This document shows, in pieces, positions 17,425 to 26,607 of a stretch of 64,000 nt of DNA. The stretch is from Macrococcus capreoli. GTDB lineage: Bacteria > Bacillota > Bacilli > Staphylococcales > Staphylococcaceae. The notes under the pieces are model-generated. The model saw only the letters and a program-made list of their open reading frames with translations. It ran no database searches and was not told the DNA's origin. Where the stretch lies: contig NZ_JAOTIS010000006.1 in assembly GCF_025628935.1 (NCBI RefSeq), positions 1 to 64,000 of the forward strand. Direction: 5' to 3'. The first letter of the stretch is position 1, and each line of letters opens with the position of its first letter. Made by a program: the position numbers and the translations under genes.

Positions 17425-18243
17425 TTATGGGAATTTAGGGAACTGATCGAAGTTCGGCTGACGTTTTTCTTTAAATGCGTCACGACCTTCTTTCGCTTCA
17501 TCACTTGTGTAGTAAAGTAATGTTGCGTCACCAGCGAATTGTTGTAAACCAGCTAATCCATCAGTATCAGCGTTCATCGCAGCTTTTAAGAAACGTAATG
17601 CTGTTGGAGAGTGTTGTAACATCTCTTTACACCATTGCACAGTTTCATCTTCAATTTTATCTAAAGGTACAACTGTATTTACTAAGCCCATATCTAATGC
17701 TTCTTGTGCATCATATTGACGGCATAAGTACCAGATTTCACGAGCTTTCTTGTGTCCAACGATGCGTGCTAAATAGCCTGACCCGTAACCTGCATCAAAT
17801 GAACCTACTTTAGGTCCTGTTTGACCGAAACGTGCATTATCAGCTGCGATTGTTAAGTCACATACGATGTGTAATACGTGTCCACCACCGATAGCATAAC
17901 CACGTACCATTGCTACTACTGGTTTAGGAATGACACGAATTAAACGTTGTAAGTCTAATACGTTTAAACGTGGAATATTGTCATCACCAACGTAACCACC
18001 GTGGCCACGTACTTTCTGGTCTCCACCTGAACAGAATGCTAAGTCGCCTTCACCCGTTAAGATGATTGCACCGATGCGTTGATCGTCACGCGCACGAGAG
18101 AATGCATCGATCATTTCCATTACAGTGTTCGGCGTAAACGCATTACGTACTTCTGGACGATTGATTGTAATTTTAGCGATACCTTCGAAATATTCATATT
18201 TAATTTCTTTATACTCTTTTAATGTTTCCCAGACTCTAGTCAT
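17425..18243 (-). CDS. menB: 1,4-Dihydroxy-2-naphthoyl-CoA synthase MenB
   Basis: A 272-residue crotonase-fold enzyme that cyclises o-succinylbenzoyl-CoA. Key regions are [16 protein letters not shown] (oxyanion hole and active-site loop, near 72-88), [10 protein letters not shown] (near 116), [12 protein letters not shown] (active-site region near 150) and the C-terminal KEKRQPNF. Length and motifs are standard for the family. It overlaps menH by 8 nt and is the last gene before a terminator. Confidence 0.96.
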   Translation of the reverse strand: MTRVWETLKEYKEIKYEYFEGIAKITINRPEVRNAFTPNTVMEMIDAFSRARDDQRIGAIILTGEGDLAFCSGGDQKVRGHGGYVGDDNIPRLNVLDLQRLIRVIPKPVVAMVRGYAIGGGHVLHIVCDLTIAADNARFGQTGPKVGSFDAGYGSGYLARIVGHKKAREIWYLCRQYDAQEALDMGLVNTVVPLDKIEDETVQWCKEMLQHSPTALRFLKAAMNADTDGLAGLQQFAGDATLLYYTSDEAKEGRDAFKEKRQPNFDQFPKFP

Positions 18244-19030
18244 GATTTTCCTCCTTGATAAACGATACTATTATTGTATCAAACATTTTTAAATTCTCCA
18301 CATGAATTGTATGACCTGCATCAATTATTACGTGCGCTGCCTGTGGTAATTGTTCAGCCATTCGCTTCGCAATCGCTTCAAACTTCGTATCTAAACAACC
18401 GGTTAGTAATAATACAGGTTTATTGAAGTTATTGAGCATCGGCCATAAATTCTGTTGCCTGCCTGTACCATATTCTCTTAATGCTTTCGCAATACCTCGA
18501 GCATGATGGTTCATTCTAATGTGACGCTGACGCAATGACTGTGTAGTTGTCAAAGGTTCAAATGTATTAAATAGCGATAACTGTTCCCATGCATCGATGA
18601 AGTCTTCGAAATTTGTTTCAATTTGTTTACTTCTTCTCTCATCCTGTTCAATGCGACTGTGCCTTAACGCTTCATCTTCAATCCCTGGTGTCGCACTTTC
18701 TAGTATAAGTTTATCTATTTGCTCAGGATAATGTAACACGGTATATAAAGCGATGCGTCCCCCCATAGAATAGCCATATAAAGTTATCGAATCATATTGT
18801 GAACGCAGTGATGCGAGCTTAAGACTTAAAGCTTTCGCAATATGATCAAACGACCATACTTCATTGTTGTCAAAATTTTCACCGTGACCCGGACATTCAA
18901 CGAGCAGTACATCCATATGAGGTATCAGCTTATCTTTCGCGAGTTCAAATGAATCGATACTCCCTAGAAATCCGTGCAGCATAACGATTAAATGAGATTG
19001 ATGCTGCTGATACAGTTTATAGTTCAGCAT
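18236..19030 (-). CDS. menH: SHCHC synthase MenH (alpha/beta hydrolase)
   Basis: A 264-residue alpha/beta-hydrolase that eliminates pyruvate from SEPHCHC to give SHCHC. The oxyanion region is MLHGFLGS (near 18), the nucleophile elbow GYSMGG (near 84), an acid is likely at GCLDTKF and the histidine is in DAGHTIHVE (near 242). It overlaps both menD (14 nt) and menB (8 nt), typical of the tightly packed menFDHB operon. Confidence 0.93.
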   Translation of the reverse strand: MLNYKLYQQHQSHLIVMLHGFLGSIDSFELAKDKLIPHMDVLLVECPGHGENFDNNEVWSFDHIAKALSLKLASLRSQYDSITLYGYSMGGRIALYTVLHYPEQIDKLILESATPGIEDEALRHSRIEQDERRSKQIETNFEDFIDAWEQLSLFNTFEPLTTTQSLRQRHIRMNHHARGIAKALREYGTGRQQNLWPMLNNFNKPVLLLTGCLDTKFEAIAKRMAEQLPQAAHVIIDAGHTIHVENLKMFDTIIVSFIKEENHD

Positions 19031-20681
19031 TCAGTTTCACCTTTAAATCATTGAGCAATTGTTGATGTGCTTTTAAATTTTCTTCGCGGTCAGAAGTGAT
19101 TTCGATAATATGGCCTGACGCTTTAGGTAATGTAATTTCATCGAATACATTAAATTTCTTATATTTAAAGTCATATAACGTTGCTGTCTGTTCAAAATCT
19201 AAATCGAGCGGCGTACCAAACAAACGTTCAAAATGCGCTTTATCTTCATATTGTGGTAAATAACTGAATATACCACCACCATTATTATTCATTACGACGA
19301 TATTAATTTGATGTTTATGTTCATTTGAAGATAATTTATCCATAATCAGACCATTCATATCATGATAGAAAGAAATATCACCGATAATGAGCGTCACTTT
19401 CTTATGTCGTGCCATACCGAGCGCGGTACTTACGACGCCATCAATGCCATTCGCACCTCTGTTACAATAAGGTTGACCTTCAAAGTGCGTAAAGAAAGTA
19501 TCACAGTCTCTTATTGGCATACTATTACCTAAGAACACAACGTCATCCTGCTGTAATTGCTTAAAGATTTGATACGTTGCGCTGCCTTCATCACGCACTG
19601 TTTGTGCATGCTGCATAATATGATTAATAACAACATCATTAATCGTTTGCCAGAATTTAATCCACGCCTGATTATTCACCGGTTTCTCTTCCGCAACTTG
19701 TCTGAAGAAATCATTTGCTGTGATTTCAATAAATAAATCCGGTACTTTCGGGAATGTATAAGGCTGTACTCTAGGTTGTACTAGGATTTGTGGCGCATCA
19801 CTCGCTTTAATCCACTGATTTATCGCTTTCGATACGACCGCATTGCCGACACGAATAATATAGCCAGGCGTAATAGATTTCAATACTTTAAACAGACTAT
19901 CTCCCGTCGTAACGACATTCGGATGCTTTAAATGACGTATTTGACTCAGTGGATCTGCAATAATCGGCACATTATGAATTGTCGAGAAGATGAGCATTTG
20001 CGTTAAGTCTTCCTGCTGACAATCACCAGCAATAATTACACCATTCTGCCTGCTAATAATACCTTTCACCGTGTTCACATCAAACGCCTTCTGATAACTT
20101 ACTTGTACTTTCGGCTCAACCGTTAACATCCCTTGCAGTGCAGCATCAGGCATTAACGGTTCTCTGAATGGAATGTTAAAGTGAACAGGCCCTTTCATCG
20201 GTCCACTTAAAAATGTACTCGCCTGCATCATTACTGCATCAATGAACTGAAGCGTTTCTGAAGCATCATCAGCAATCGGAAAATCACGTTCATATTGTAC
20301 GAAATTACGATACATCCCAACTTGATTAATCGCTTGCGGTGCACCAACATTTCTTAGTTCATGTGGTCGGTCACTCGTAATCACAACAAGTGGCATATTG
20401 CTAATAAAGCATTCTGAAACTGCCGGTACATAATTGCTCGCCGCAGTCCCTGACGTACAAAGAATCGCAACGGGTCTATTCGTCGCTTTCATTAAACCTA
20501 ATGCATAAAAAGCAGCACTGCGTTCATCCGGATGTATATACGTCGTCATCTCTGGATGCAGTTCACATGCAATCGCTATCGGTGTTGAACGTGAGCCTGG
20601 TGATATAACAATTTCATGAATCCCATAATCATATAACGATTTCACAAAATGAAATACTTGTTTCGTTAATGCATCATTCAT
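19017..20681 (-). CDS. menD: SEPHCHC synthase MenD
   Basis: A 554-residue thiamine-diphosphate enzyme that adds a succinyl semialdehyde unit from 2-oxoglutarate to isochorismate, the first committed step of menaquinone synthesis. The N-terminal domain carries VISPGSRSTP and the conserved HPDERSAAF glutamate (near 53). The C-terminal domain has the ThDP/Mg motif GDISFYHDMNG...NNNGGGIF (about 435-475). It starts 1 nt after the menF stop and overlaps menH. Confidence 0.97.
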   Translation of the reverse strand: MNDALTKQVFHFVKSLYDYGIHEIVISPGSRSTPIAIACELHPEMTTYIHPDERSAAFYALGLMKATNRPVAILCTSGTAASNYVPAVSECFISNMPLVVITSDRPHELRNVGAPQAINQVGMYRNFVQYERDFPIADDASETLQFIDAVMMQASTFLSGPMKGPVHFNIPFREPLMPDAALQGMLTVEPKVQVSYQKAFDVNTVKGIISRQNGVIIAGDCQQEDLTQMLIFSTIHNVPIIADPLSQIRHLKHPNVVTTGDSLFKVLKSITPGYIIRVGNAVVSKAINQWIKASDAPQILVQPRVQPYTFPKVPDLFIEITANDFFRQVAEEKPVNNQAWIKFWQTINDVVINHIMQHAQTVRDEGSATYQIFKQLQQDDVVFLGNSMPIRDCDTFFTHFEGQPYCNRGANGIDGVVSTALGMARHKKVTLIIGDISFYHDMNGLIMDKLSSNEHKHQINIVVMNNNGGGIFSYLPQYEDKAHFERLFGTPLDLDFEQTATLYDFKYKKFNVFDEITLPKASGHIIEITSDREENLKAHQQLLNDLKVKLNAEL

Positions 20682-20682
20682 T

Positions 20683-21978
20683 TTAAATTACCCCTAACAT
20701 TTCTAACATCGGTTTAAATTTAATTTCTGTTTCATGTACTTCACTTTCAACTACACTTGATTTGACGATACCACAACCTGCATATAATATCGCTGTGTTG
20801 TCCTCGATAATCATTGAGCGTATCGCCACGATAAATTCACCAGCATCATTTAAATCAACATACCCTAAAGGCGCACCGTATAAGCCACGTCCTTCATTTG
20901 CCTGTTGCAGAAAAGTCATTGCAGCCTGTTTCGGGAAACCACCGAGTGCTGGCGTTGGATGTAAACTTTCTGTTACTTCAAGTAAACCACCGCGGTTAAG
21001 CTTTGCTTTAATCGGTGTATATAGATGATACACATATTGATTTTCTAATATATCAGGTTCGTTGTTGAATTGAATATTTTCTGTAAATGGTGCAAGGTCT
21101 GCCTGAATACTGCGCACAACGATATTGTGTTCATATAAGTTCTTGTCATCATTTAATAGTATTGATGCCGCATTGTGCACATCTTTACCGATCGTACCGG
21201 CAATGGCGTTCGTTTGAAGGACACCGTCTTGTACTGCAACGAGCTGTTCCGGTGTCTTTGTGATAAATGTTTGTTCTCCCGATTCTATTAATGCGAAATA
21301 ACTCACTTCATCATTATTTAACGCTTGTTGAACAAAGGATTGTGCATTGATTGGCTGCTGCATCGTTATTTTACGTTTACGAGATAAGACGACTTTGTCC
21401 AGTTTATCGTCACGCATCATAGCAATTGCTTCATGCGCGTTCATTTGAAATAAATCTAAATCTATATCTTCAACGTGTTGTGGCTGATTAACCGGTACAC
21501 CACTAACGGTATGATGACGTAGTGTATGCATTAAATGTGTAATATCAATATCCTGATCTACGCAAATTAATGACGCTTTTCCGTCAACTTCCATAAACTG
21601 CAATTTCGGAATAACAAAATGACTTTTGTGAAAAGCATGGAAGTTTGGACTGTCATTATTATCAAATTGAAAGCCACCAAATAACTTTAAGTCACCAATA
21701 GTTCCGTTACCTGTATATTGCGCTGTGCTAAGTATCTCTTTAAATTGCGTTTCAACGTATACTGGTTGAATTGACGCATGCGTAATCGTAGCACGATGTC
21801 CTATGCCGATTAGTTTGAAAGATTTGTCTTTATTAATGAAGATGTAACGCTCTCCTTTTACATCTTTGAAATAATCCATAATAACAGCTGCATCGACCGA
21901 AAAATCTAAATCAAACTGTTCAATTTTTTCTATTTTATTTATGCTTAAATTACGATATAAACCTTGATTGTCCGGCAC
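20683..21978 (-). CDS. menF: Isochorismate synthase MenF
   Basis: A 431-residue chorismate-binding enzyme converting chorismate to isochorismate. The C-terminal half has the family core: KVVLSRKRKI, TPEQLVAV, NAIAGTIGKD, ESLHPTPALGGFPKQAA, GRGLYGAPLGYVD and YAGCGIVKSS. The less conserved N-terminal ~170 residues are usual. It is the first gene of the menFDHB run, divergent from menA across a 143-nt gap. Confidence 0.95.
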   Translation of the reverse strand: MPDNQGLYRNLSINKIEKIEQFDLDFSVDAAVIMDYFKDVKGERYIFINKDKSFKLIGIGHRATITHASIQPVYVETQFKEILSTAQYTGNGTIGDLKLFGGFQFDNNDSPNFHAFHKSHFVIPKLQFMEVDGKASLICVDQDIDITHLMHTLRHHTVSGVPVNQPQHVEDIDLDLFQMNAHEAIAMMRDDKLDKVVLSRKRKITMQQPINAQSFVQQALNNDEVSYFALIESGEQTFITKTPEQLVAVQDGVLQTNAIAGTIGKDVHNAASILLNDDKNLYEHNIVVRSIQADLAPFTENIQFNNEPDILENQYVYHLYTPIKAKLNRGGLLEVTESLHPTPALGGFPKQAAMTFLQQANEGRGLYGAPLGYVDLNDAGEFIVAIRSMIIEDNTAILYAGCGIVKSSVVESEVHETEIKFKPMLEMLGVI

Positions 21979-22062
21979 ATTCTACACTTCTTTCACTACA
22001 AAATAATATACTTATTATTTTAACATTATTCATCGTCCAGTGGATAAATTATGATGGATTTG

Positions 22063-22091
22063 TTGACGCTTCGCATGATTAAATATAAAAT
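22063..22091 (+). promoter_or_regulatory. menA promoter
   Basis: TTGACG (22063-22068) and TAAAAT (22086-22091) are 17 bp apart, upstream of GAGGTATAACT and the menA ATG. A good sigma-A promoter in the menF-menA divergent gap. Confidence 0.75.
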
Positions 22092-22121
22092 TTATACATT
22101 AAGAATAAAAGAGGTATAACT

Positions 22122-23042
22122 ATGTCTGAACATTTACAATCACATTCTGGTATTGCAAAATACTATCATTTAATGCGTCCGCACACTTTAACGGCAAGCT
22201 TCGTACCGGTTCTCGTCGGGACAGCATGCGCTAAATATTTCACAAATATCCGTATCGATTTGCTCATTATGATGCTCATTGCGTGTTTATTAATCCAGGC
22301 CGCAACGAATATGTTTAATGAATACTTTGATTACAAACGTGGATTAGACGATCATACATCTGTCGGGATTGGCGGTGCAATCGTACGTAACGGGATGCAA
22401 CCGAAAGCAGTGTATAACTTAGCGATTGCGTTCTATATTGTTGCAGCACTCATCGGACTTTATATTTGTGCGAATTCTTCCTGGTTGATTCTGTTAGTCG
22501 GGATTGTATGTATGGCAGTAGGTTATTTATATACAGGTGGCCCATTCCCAATCTCATGGACACCCTTTGGAGAAATCTTTGCCGGATTCTTTATGGGCTT
22601 TGTTATTATTATGATTACGTTCTATATTCAAGTAGGCCACTTAGAATGGTATCCTGCTATTATGTCTATTCCAGTATCGATTAATATCGGCATGATTAAT
22701 ATGGCAAATAATATCCGAGATCGTGTTAAAGATAAAGCAAGCGGTAGAAAGACGTATGTTATTCTGGTTGGCAAATCAGTTGCCATTTTAACGATGGCGT
22801 TATTATATTTAATCAGCTTTTTAATTGTGCTGTACACTGTATTCTTTAAACCATATGGCTCACCGTTTTTATTATTAATCTTGCTCAGCTTTAACTTACC
22901 GATTAAGGCTGTTAACCGTTTCTTAAAAGGCGATACGCCAATCGAGTTAATGCCTGCGATGAAAGTGACTGGTCAGTTTAATACTGTATTCGGTTTCTTA
23001 TTTGCATTAGGATTATATTTAGCTGCGTTAACTGCAATTTAA
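22122..23042 (+). CDS. menA: DHNA polyprenyltransferase MenA
   Basis: A 306-residue UbiA-family membrane prenyltransferase that attaches the isoprenoid tail to 1,4-dihydroxy-2-naphthoate. The two aspartate-rich motifs are visible: NMFNEYFDYKRGLDD (near 65-79) and NNIRDRVKDKASGRKT (near 195-210). About eight or nine membrane helices surround them. The gene is divergent from menF and has its own promoter and terminator. Confidence 0.95.
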   Translation: MSEHLQSHSGIAKYYHLMRPHTLTASFVPVLVGTACAKYFTNIRIDLLIMMLIACLLIQAATNMFNEYFDYKRGLDDHTSVGIGGAIVRNGMQPKAVYNLAIAFYIVAALIGLYICANSSWLILLVGIVCMAVGYLYTGGPFPISWTPFGEIFAGFFMGFVIIMITFYIQVGHLEWYPAIMSIPVSINIGMINMANNIRDRVKDKASGRKTYVILVGKSVAILTMALLYLISFLIVLYTVFFKPYGSPFLLLILLSFNLPIKAVNRFLKGDTPIELMPAMKVTGQFNTVFGFLFALGLYLAALTAI

Positions 23043-23053
23043 CGAAATGATAT

Positions 23054-23094
23054 AACCCCGAATGACTTTATGATAGAAAGTCATCCGGGGTTTT
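23054..23094 (+). terminator. menA terminator
   Basis: A GC-rich stem (AACCCCG-ATGACTTT paired with AAAGTCAT-CGGGGTT, one mismatch) ending in TTTTGATTTG, 12 nt after the menA stop. Confidence 0.85.
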
Positions 23095-23132
23095 GATTTG
23101 TATAGTTTTAAAGTAGCTTTAAAATAATTCTA

Positions 23133-23393
23133 TTATGCGTGTTTAAAAAACTCTTTTAATCTCTCTACAACAATTTGAGCATCTTCTGGTGTCACATCAT
23201 GTACGCCAGATTGCGTTAAATCGATGACATAACTTTTCGCATCATAATTAACGTCGATTGTAGTACCATTTGCTTGATAACTCGCTGGTTCTACTTCCTG
23301 AACTTTATCCTGTTCAAAATGTTCGCGGTAATCAGCACCAAATTGTCCTAGCTTTAATTCTGCATAAGTTACTAATTTATCAATATTCGCCAT
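23133..23393 (-). CDS. Conserved hypothetical protein
   Basis: An 86-residue soluble acidic protein with no cysteine and no membrane segment. I do not recognise a named domain. The N-terminal third looks helical (VTYAELKLGQFGADYREHF) and the rest beta-alpha (IDVNYDAKSYVIDLTQ ... PEDAQIVVERLKEFF). A GGGGG ribosome site lies 7 nt before the ATG. It follows the gene at 23407 by 13 nt and is probably in one operon with it. Confidence 0.7.
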   Translation of the reverse strand: MANIDKLVTYAELKLGQFGADYREHFEQDKVQEVEPASYQANGTTIDVNYDAKSYVIDLTQSGVHDVTPEDAQIVVERLKEFFKHA

Positions 23394-23406
23394 CGTATTG
23401 CCCCCT

Positions 23407-23874
23407 TTATAATGTTTCAGACATTTTTATTCTAATAAATTCTACAATCTTAGGCAAGTCATCGCTTTTTATCATTCTCACTGTTACAGATTTATCGCTT
23501 AACTTTTTGCGTTTATGCTTGATGTAAAGTTCTCCAAACTCACCTTCCGTATTCATTTTAAAGTCAACATCGACAAACTTGTCATATGCGATAACATCAT
23601 AATAAATGCGTTTTGATTTTACTTTACTATGCACTAACACGAGACGATCCTGTAACATAATGAACAGGCCATGCTGATTTAAGTTGATATGACTATACGT
23701 GGCGAATTGAATCATTTCTTTATTCTTTATGTCTTTACAAATGACTTTCAATAATTTAATAAAGAAGCGACGTTCTGATTTTTTTATTCTTTTAAATATT
23801 TTTGAGAAACGTTTATATCGCACTGGATAATTAATTTCTGATAACACGTTACGTGTTGATACTTTAACTTTCAT
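23407..23874 (-). CDS. Hypothetical basic protein, possible PH-like domain
   Basis: A 155-residue strongly basic protein (many KRF, KRIKK and KRKK clusters in the first 60 residues and near 130). The second half reads as alternating beta strands with a terminal helix (SDDLPKIVEFIRIKM), which could be a bacterial PH-like fold; that is a guess from pattern. No membrane segment. AAGGTGGTCAA precedes the ATG. It is upstream of the 86-residue gene on the same strand. Confidence 0.6.
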   Translation of the reverse strand: MKVKVSTRNVLSEINYPVRYKRFSKIFKRIKKSERRFFIKLLKVICKDIKNKEMIQFATYSHINLNQHGLFIMLQDRLVLVHSKVKSKRIYYDVIAYDKFVDVDFKMNTEGEFGELYIKHKRKKLSDKSVTVRMIKSDDLPKIVEFIRIKMSETL

Positions 23875-24017
23875 TTGACCACCTTATCGCTTCAGCTTTC
23901 TTTTTATATTATGCTAACTTATAAACATTATACATGCTTTTGTTATTAAAAAATAGTGAATTAATATTTTTTTATTGTCATTCATTCTCTTTTTACTTTG
24001 AAATTTTATATTAAAAA

Positions 24018-24051
24018 AACTATCTATTGTCATTAATAACAATAGATAGTT
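24018..24051 (-). terminator. tRNA cluster terminator
   Basis: A 13-bp perfect stem (AACTATCTATTGT / ACAATAGATAGTT) followed on the minus strand by TTTTTTTAATA, placed right after tRNA-Ser. Confidence 0.9.
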
Positions 24052-24059
24052 CATCGTAG

Positions 24060-24148
24060 CGGATCGTGAGAGATTCGAACTCTCGAAACGCTTGTGGCGT
24101 TTACACACTTTCCAGGCGTGCTCCTTCGGCCAACTCGGACAACGATCC
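24060..24148 (-). tRNA. tRNA-Ser(GGA)
   Basis: 89 nt with the long variable arm expected of serine tRNA. Anticodon GGA lies in CTGGAAA. The acceptor GGATCGT / ACGATCC is perfect, the discriminator is G and CCA is not encoded. Confidence 0.95.
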
Positions 24149-24196
24149 ATAAAATTGTATAAAAAAATCAGAAGCGATATTTCACTTCTGATTATA

Positions 24197-24268
24197 TGAC
24201 CCCTACGGGATTCGAACCCGTGTTACCGCCGTGAAAGGGCGGTGTCTTAACCGCTTGACCAAGGGGCC
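24197..24268 (-). tRNA. tRNA-Glu(TTC)
   Basis: 72 nt; anticodon TTC in CCTTTCACG; acceptor GGCCCCT / AGGGGTC with one G-U pair; T-loop TTCGAAT. CCA is not encoded. Confidence 0.95.
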
Positions 24269-24273
24269 TTAAA

Positions 24274-24348
24274 TGGCTCCACAGGTAGGACTCGAACCTA
24301 CGACCGATCGGTTAACAGCCGATAGCTCTACCACTGAGCTACTGTGGA
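24274..24348 (-). tRNA. tRNA-Asn(GTT)
   Basis: 75 nt including an encoded CCA. Anticodon GTT in CTGTTAACC; acceptor TCCACAG / CTGTGGA is perfect; discriminator G. Confidence 0.95.
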
Positions 24349-24352
24349 ATAA

Positions 24353-24426
24353 TGGAGCGGGTGATCGGAATCGAACCGACAACATCAGCTTGGAAGGCTG
24401 AGGTTTTACCACTAAACTACACCCGC
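24353..24426 (-). tRNA. tRNA-Gly(TCC)
   Basis: 74 nt including encoded CCA. Anticodon TCC in CTTCCAAG; 5' end GCGGGTG; T-loop TTCGATT. Confidence 0.95.
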
Positions 24427-24435
24427 GTTAATCAA

Positions 24436-24512
24436 TGGGGCGACTGATGGGAATCGAACCCACGAATGTCGGAACCACAATCCGATGCGTTAACCACTTC
24501 GCCACAATCGCC
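24436..24512 (-). tRNA. tRNA-His(GTG)
   Basis: Anticodon GTG in ATTGTGGTT. The 5' end shows the extra G(-1) opposite discriminator C that is specific to tRNA-His, and CCA is encoded. Confidence 0.95.
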
Positions 24513-24530
24513 AAACTTATTTAAAAAAGA

Positions 24531-24603
24531 TGGCTCAGGACGGAATCGAACCGCCGACACAAGGATTTTCAATCCTTTGCTCTACCGACTGAGCTACTGA
24601 GCC
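24531..24603 (-). tRNA. tRNA-Phe(GAA)
   Basis: 73 nt. Anticodon GAA in ATTGAAAAT; acceptor starts GGCTCAG and its partner strand ends CTGAGCC-A; T-loop TTCGATT. Confidence 0.95.
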
Positions 24604-24607
24604 AAAA

Positions 24608-24683
24608 TGGCGGTCCCGACGGGAATCGAACCCGCGATCTCCTGCGTGACAGGCAGGCATGTTAACCGCTACACCACGGGACC
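24608..24683 (-). tRNA. tRNA-Asp(GTC)
   Basis: 76 nt with encoded CCA. Anticodon GTC in CTGTCACG; acceptor GGTCCCG / CGGGACC is perfect; discriminator G. Confidence 0.95.
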
Positions 24684-24690
24684 ACTTTAA

Positions 24691-24764
<74 letters not shown>

Positions 24765-24801
24765 TTAATAATAATTTCTCTCTCAAAAAGAGTACTTTTA
24801 A

Positions 24802-24830
24802 AATATATCATTTTAAGATTGTGAACGCAA
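24802..24830 (-). promoter_or_regulatory. tRNA operon promoter
   Basis: TTGCGT (24830-24825) and TATATT (24807-24802) are 17 bp apart on the minus strand, about 38 nt upstream of the first tRNA. Confidence 0.65.
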
Positions 24831-24950
24831 CATTAAAAAAGTGTAAATTTGTTCTATAGAGGCGGATTTCTTACGAATGTTGTATAAAAGGATGGTTTTT
24901 AAGCGACGTTTGTATTTATGAATATAGCATAGGAGGGGTTTGTTGTTTAT
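24831..24950. other. Spacer between tRNA promoter and repeat array
   Basis: 120 nt with no gene. An AGGAGGGG tract near 24930-24938 lies directly before the first repeat unit but no open frame follows it. Confidence 0.4.
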
Positions 24951-25353
24951 GAGCTAGCGGTATTTTACGTTTGTCGCTAGCTCGATTGTGTTTCGGGAAT
25001 GTTTTTGGGTTGAGCTAGCGATATTTTGCATTTGTCGCTAGCTCGATTGTGTTTAGGATATATTTTTGGCTTGAGCTAGCGGTATTTTGCGTTTGTCGCT
25101 AGCTCGATTGTGTTTCCAGAATGTTTTGGGGTTAAGCTATCGATATTTTACGTTTGTCGCTAGCTCGATTGTGTTTCCGGAATGTTTTTGGGTTGAGCTA
25201 GCGATATTTTGTATTTGTCGCTAGCTCGATTGTGTTTAGGATATATTTTTGGCTTGAGCTAGCGATATTTTGCGTTTGTCGCTAGCTCGATTGTGTTTCG
25301 GGAATATTTTTGGATTGAGCTAGCGGTATTTTACGTTTGTCGCTAGCTCGATT
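24951..25353. repeat. 61-bp tandem array of NheI-type palindromes (6 full + 1 partial unit)
   Basis: Units begin at 24951, 25012, 25073, 25134, 25195, 25256 and 25317, an exact 61-bp period; the last is cut after 37 bp. Each starts with an inverted repeat (GAGCTAGCG ... CGCTAGCTC, 9-10 bp stem around a ~14-nt T-rich loop) followed by a T/G-rich linker. Linker types mirror along the array (cggga, agga, ccaga, ccgga, agga, cggga). Unit 4 has two changes in its left arm (AAGCTATCG). There is no open frame and no unique spacer, so it is not CRISPR. It lies between the tRNA operon and the ketopantoate reductase gene. Function unknown. Confidence 0.95.
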
Positions 25354-25432
25354 CAAAATACATACACGTTTTATATCTTCATTATTACTATTAAATGGTT
25401 GCGCTATTACATACATTTCGTAACCATAAAAA

Positions 25433-25460
25433 AGTCAGACATATCCAATCATGTCTGACT
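25433..25460 (-). terminator. panE terminator
   Basis: A 10-bp stem (AGTCAGACAT / ATGTCTGACT) with an 8-nt loop, followed by TTTTTTATGG on the minus strand, after the ketopantoate reductase stop. Confidence 0.9.
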
Positions 25461-25476
25461 CAATATTGATATTACA

Positions 25477-26397
25477 TTACTTTTCAATTTGATGTACTAA
25501 ATGCGTTAATATATCACAATACGGTGTTTCAATACCCGCTTCATCACCGAAACGGCTTACTGCACCAGTTAAGAAATCTACTTCTGTCTTACGACCATTA
25601 TGAATATCCTGAGTCATTGAAGGATAATGTAAACCAACGACATCTGGTGAGTACATTTTATGGAATTTATCCATCGTTGCATCTAAATCTAATTTAGCAC
25701 CTTTTGTTGCGCCAACTGCGATAATTTCTTTAACAAGCGGAATGAGCATTTCATCTGCTTTTTCATATGCACCGAATTCACCAATACGTTTATCTGTCAC
25801 AGAGCAATACGTATTAAAACAGCAATTCACTAACGCTTTGTTCCAGATTGTAGTCACGATATCATTACTAATCACACCATTTAATTGTGCTTGATCTAAT
25901 ATCACTTTTAAATTTTCAATAAATGCATCCATGTGCCCATCCGGATAGCCGAATTCAATATTACCAGAACCTTCAAGAATCAATTCACCCGGTCCTTTTA
26001 ATCCTGCAGACCACATCGTCACAGCAAGGATAACTTGTTCATGATTTAATTTCTTCAGTAACATATCACCATGCCCTAACCCATTCATGAGTGACATGAC
26101 TTTCGTATCATCCGTTATAACACCTTGAGCTATTAAGTTATCGATCGTTTCTTCGGCAGTTAATGCTTTTGTAAGTAAGATGACTAAATCAACCGGCTCT
26201 TTATAGTTATCCATAAATTCAGCTTTCACTTTGTGATTTGTTTGCTCACCGTAAGCATTTACTGTAATACCGTTGTGATTCATTGCATCCACATGTTCCT
26301 GCCATTTATCTAACAACACAACATCCTGACCGCTTTCTGTTAAATATAAACCAACTCGACCACCCATAGCACCTGCACCAGCAATTGCAATCTTCAT
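25477..26397 (-). CDS. panE: 2-Dehydropantoate 2-reductase (ketopantoate reductase)
   Basis: A 306-residue NADPH-dependent enzyme of pantothenate synthesis. The Rossmann motif is GAGAMGGRVG (residues 7-16), the catalytic lysine is probably in LLTKALTAEE (near 73), NKALVNCCFN lies near 176 and the C-terminal helical domain contains HYPSMTQDIHNGRKTEVDFL. The ATG at 26397 follows AGGAGGATGTTT; upstream in-frame starts lack a ribosome site. Two genes of this family can exist in staphylococci, so the pathway role is likely rather than certain. Confidence 0.88.
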   Translation of the reverse strand: MKIAIAGAGAMGGRVGLYLTESGQDVVLLDKWQEHVDAMNHNGITVNAYGEQTNHKVKAEFMDNYKEPVDLVILLTKALTAEETIDNLIAQGVITDDTKVMSLMNGLGHGDMLLKKLNHEQVILAVTMWSAGLKGPGELILEGSGNIEFGYPDGHMDAFIENLKVILDQAQLNGVISNDIVTTIWNKALVNCCFNTYCSVTDKRIGEFGAYEKADEMLIPLVKEIIAVGATKGAKLDLDATMDKFHKMYSPDVVGLHYPSMTQDIHNGRKTEVDFLTGAVSRFGDEAGIETPYCDILTHLVHQIEK

Positions 26398-26492
26398 AAA
26401 CATCCTCCTCACATCTTATATTATCTACTTATATTTTATCATAATCCGCGATATATTGTTAATCATTTCACATACTTGGATATTAAAAAATC

Positions 26493-26515
26493 CACCTCAC
26501 TTAAAAAGTCAGGTG
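26493..26515 (-). terminator. Hairpin terminator upstream of panE
   Basis: A 10-bp stem with one mismatch (CACCTGACTT / AAGTGAGGTG), 3-nt loop, then GATTTTTTAA on the minus strand. Confidence 0.7.
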
Positions 26516-26556
26516 AAAATTATAGTGTCCAAAATTTATATACCATAATAGACAAA

Positions 26557-26603
26557 AAACCTCGTTACATCACTAGCTTGAACAACTAGGATAAACGAGG
26601 TTT
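26557..26603 (-). terminator. Terminator next to the putative att core
   Basis: A 10-bp stem (AAACCTCGTT / AACGAGGTTT) followed on the minus strand by TTTTTTG. No complete minus-strand gene precedes it here. It could be the native terminator of an RNA gene split by prophage insertion. Confidence 0.65.
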
Positions 26604-26607
26604 AATT

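Noticed and set aside
23914-24150. 78-codon frame over the tRNA-Ser gene
   Set aside because: It is the complement reading of a structured tRNA and its terminator.
24951-25353. Repeat array as a CRISPR
   Set aside because: The parts between the conserved palindromes are related to each other and not unique spacers, the period is constant at 61 bp, and no cas genes are near.
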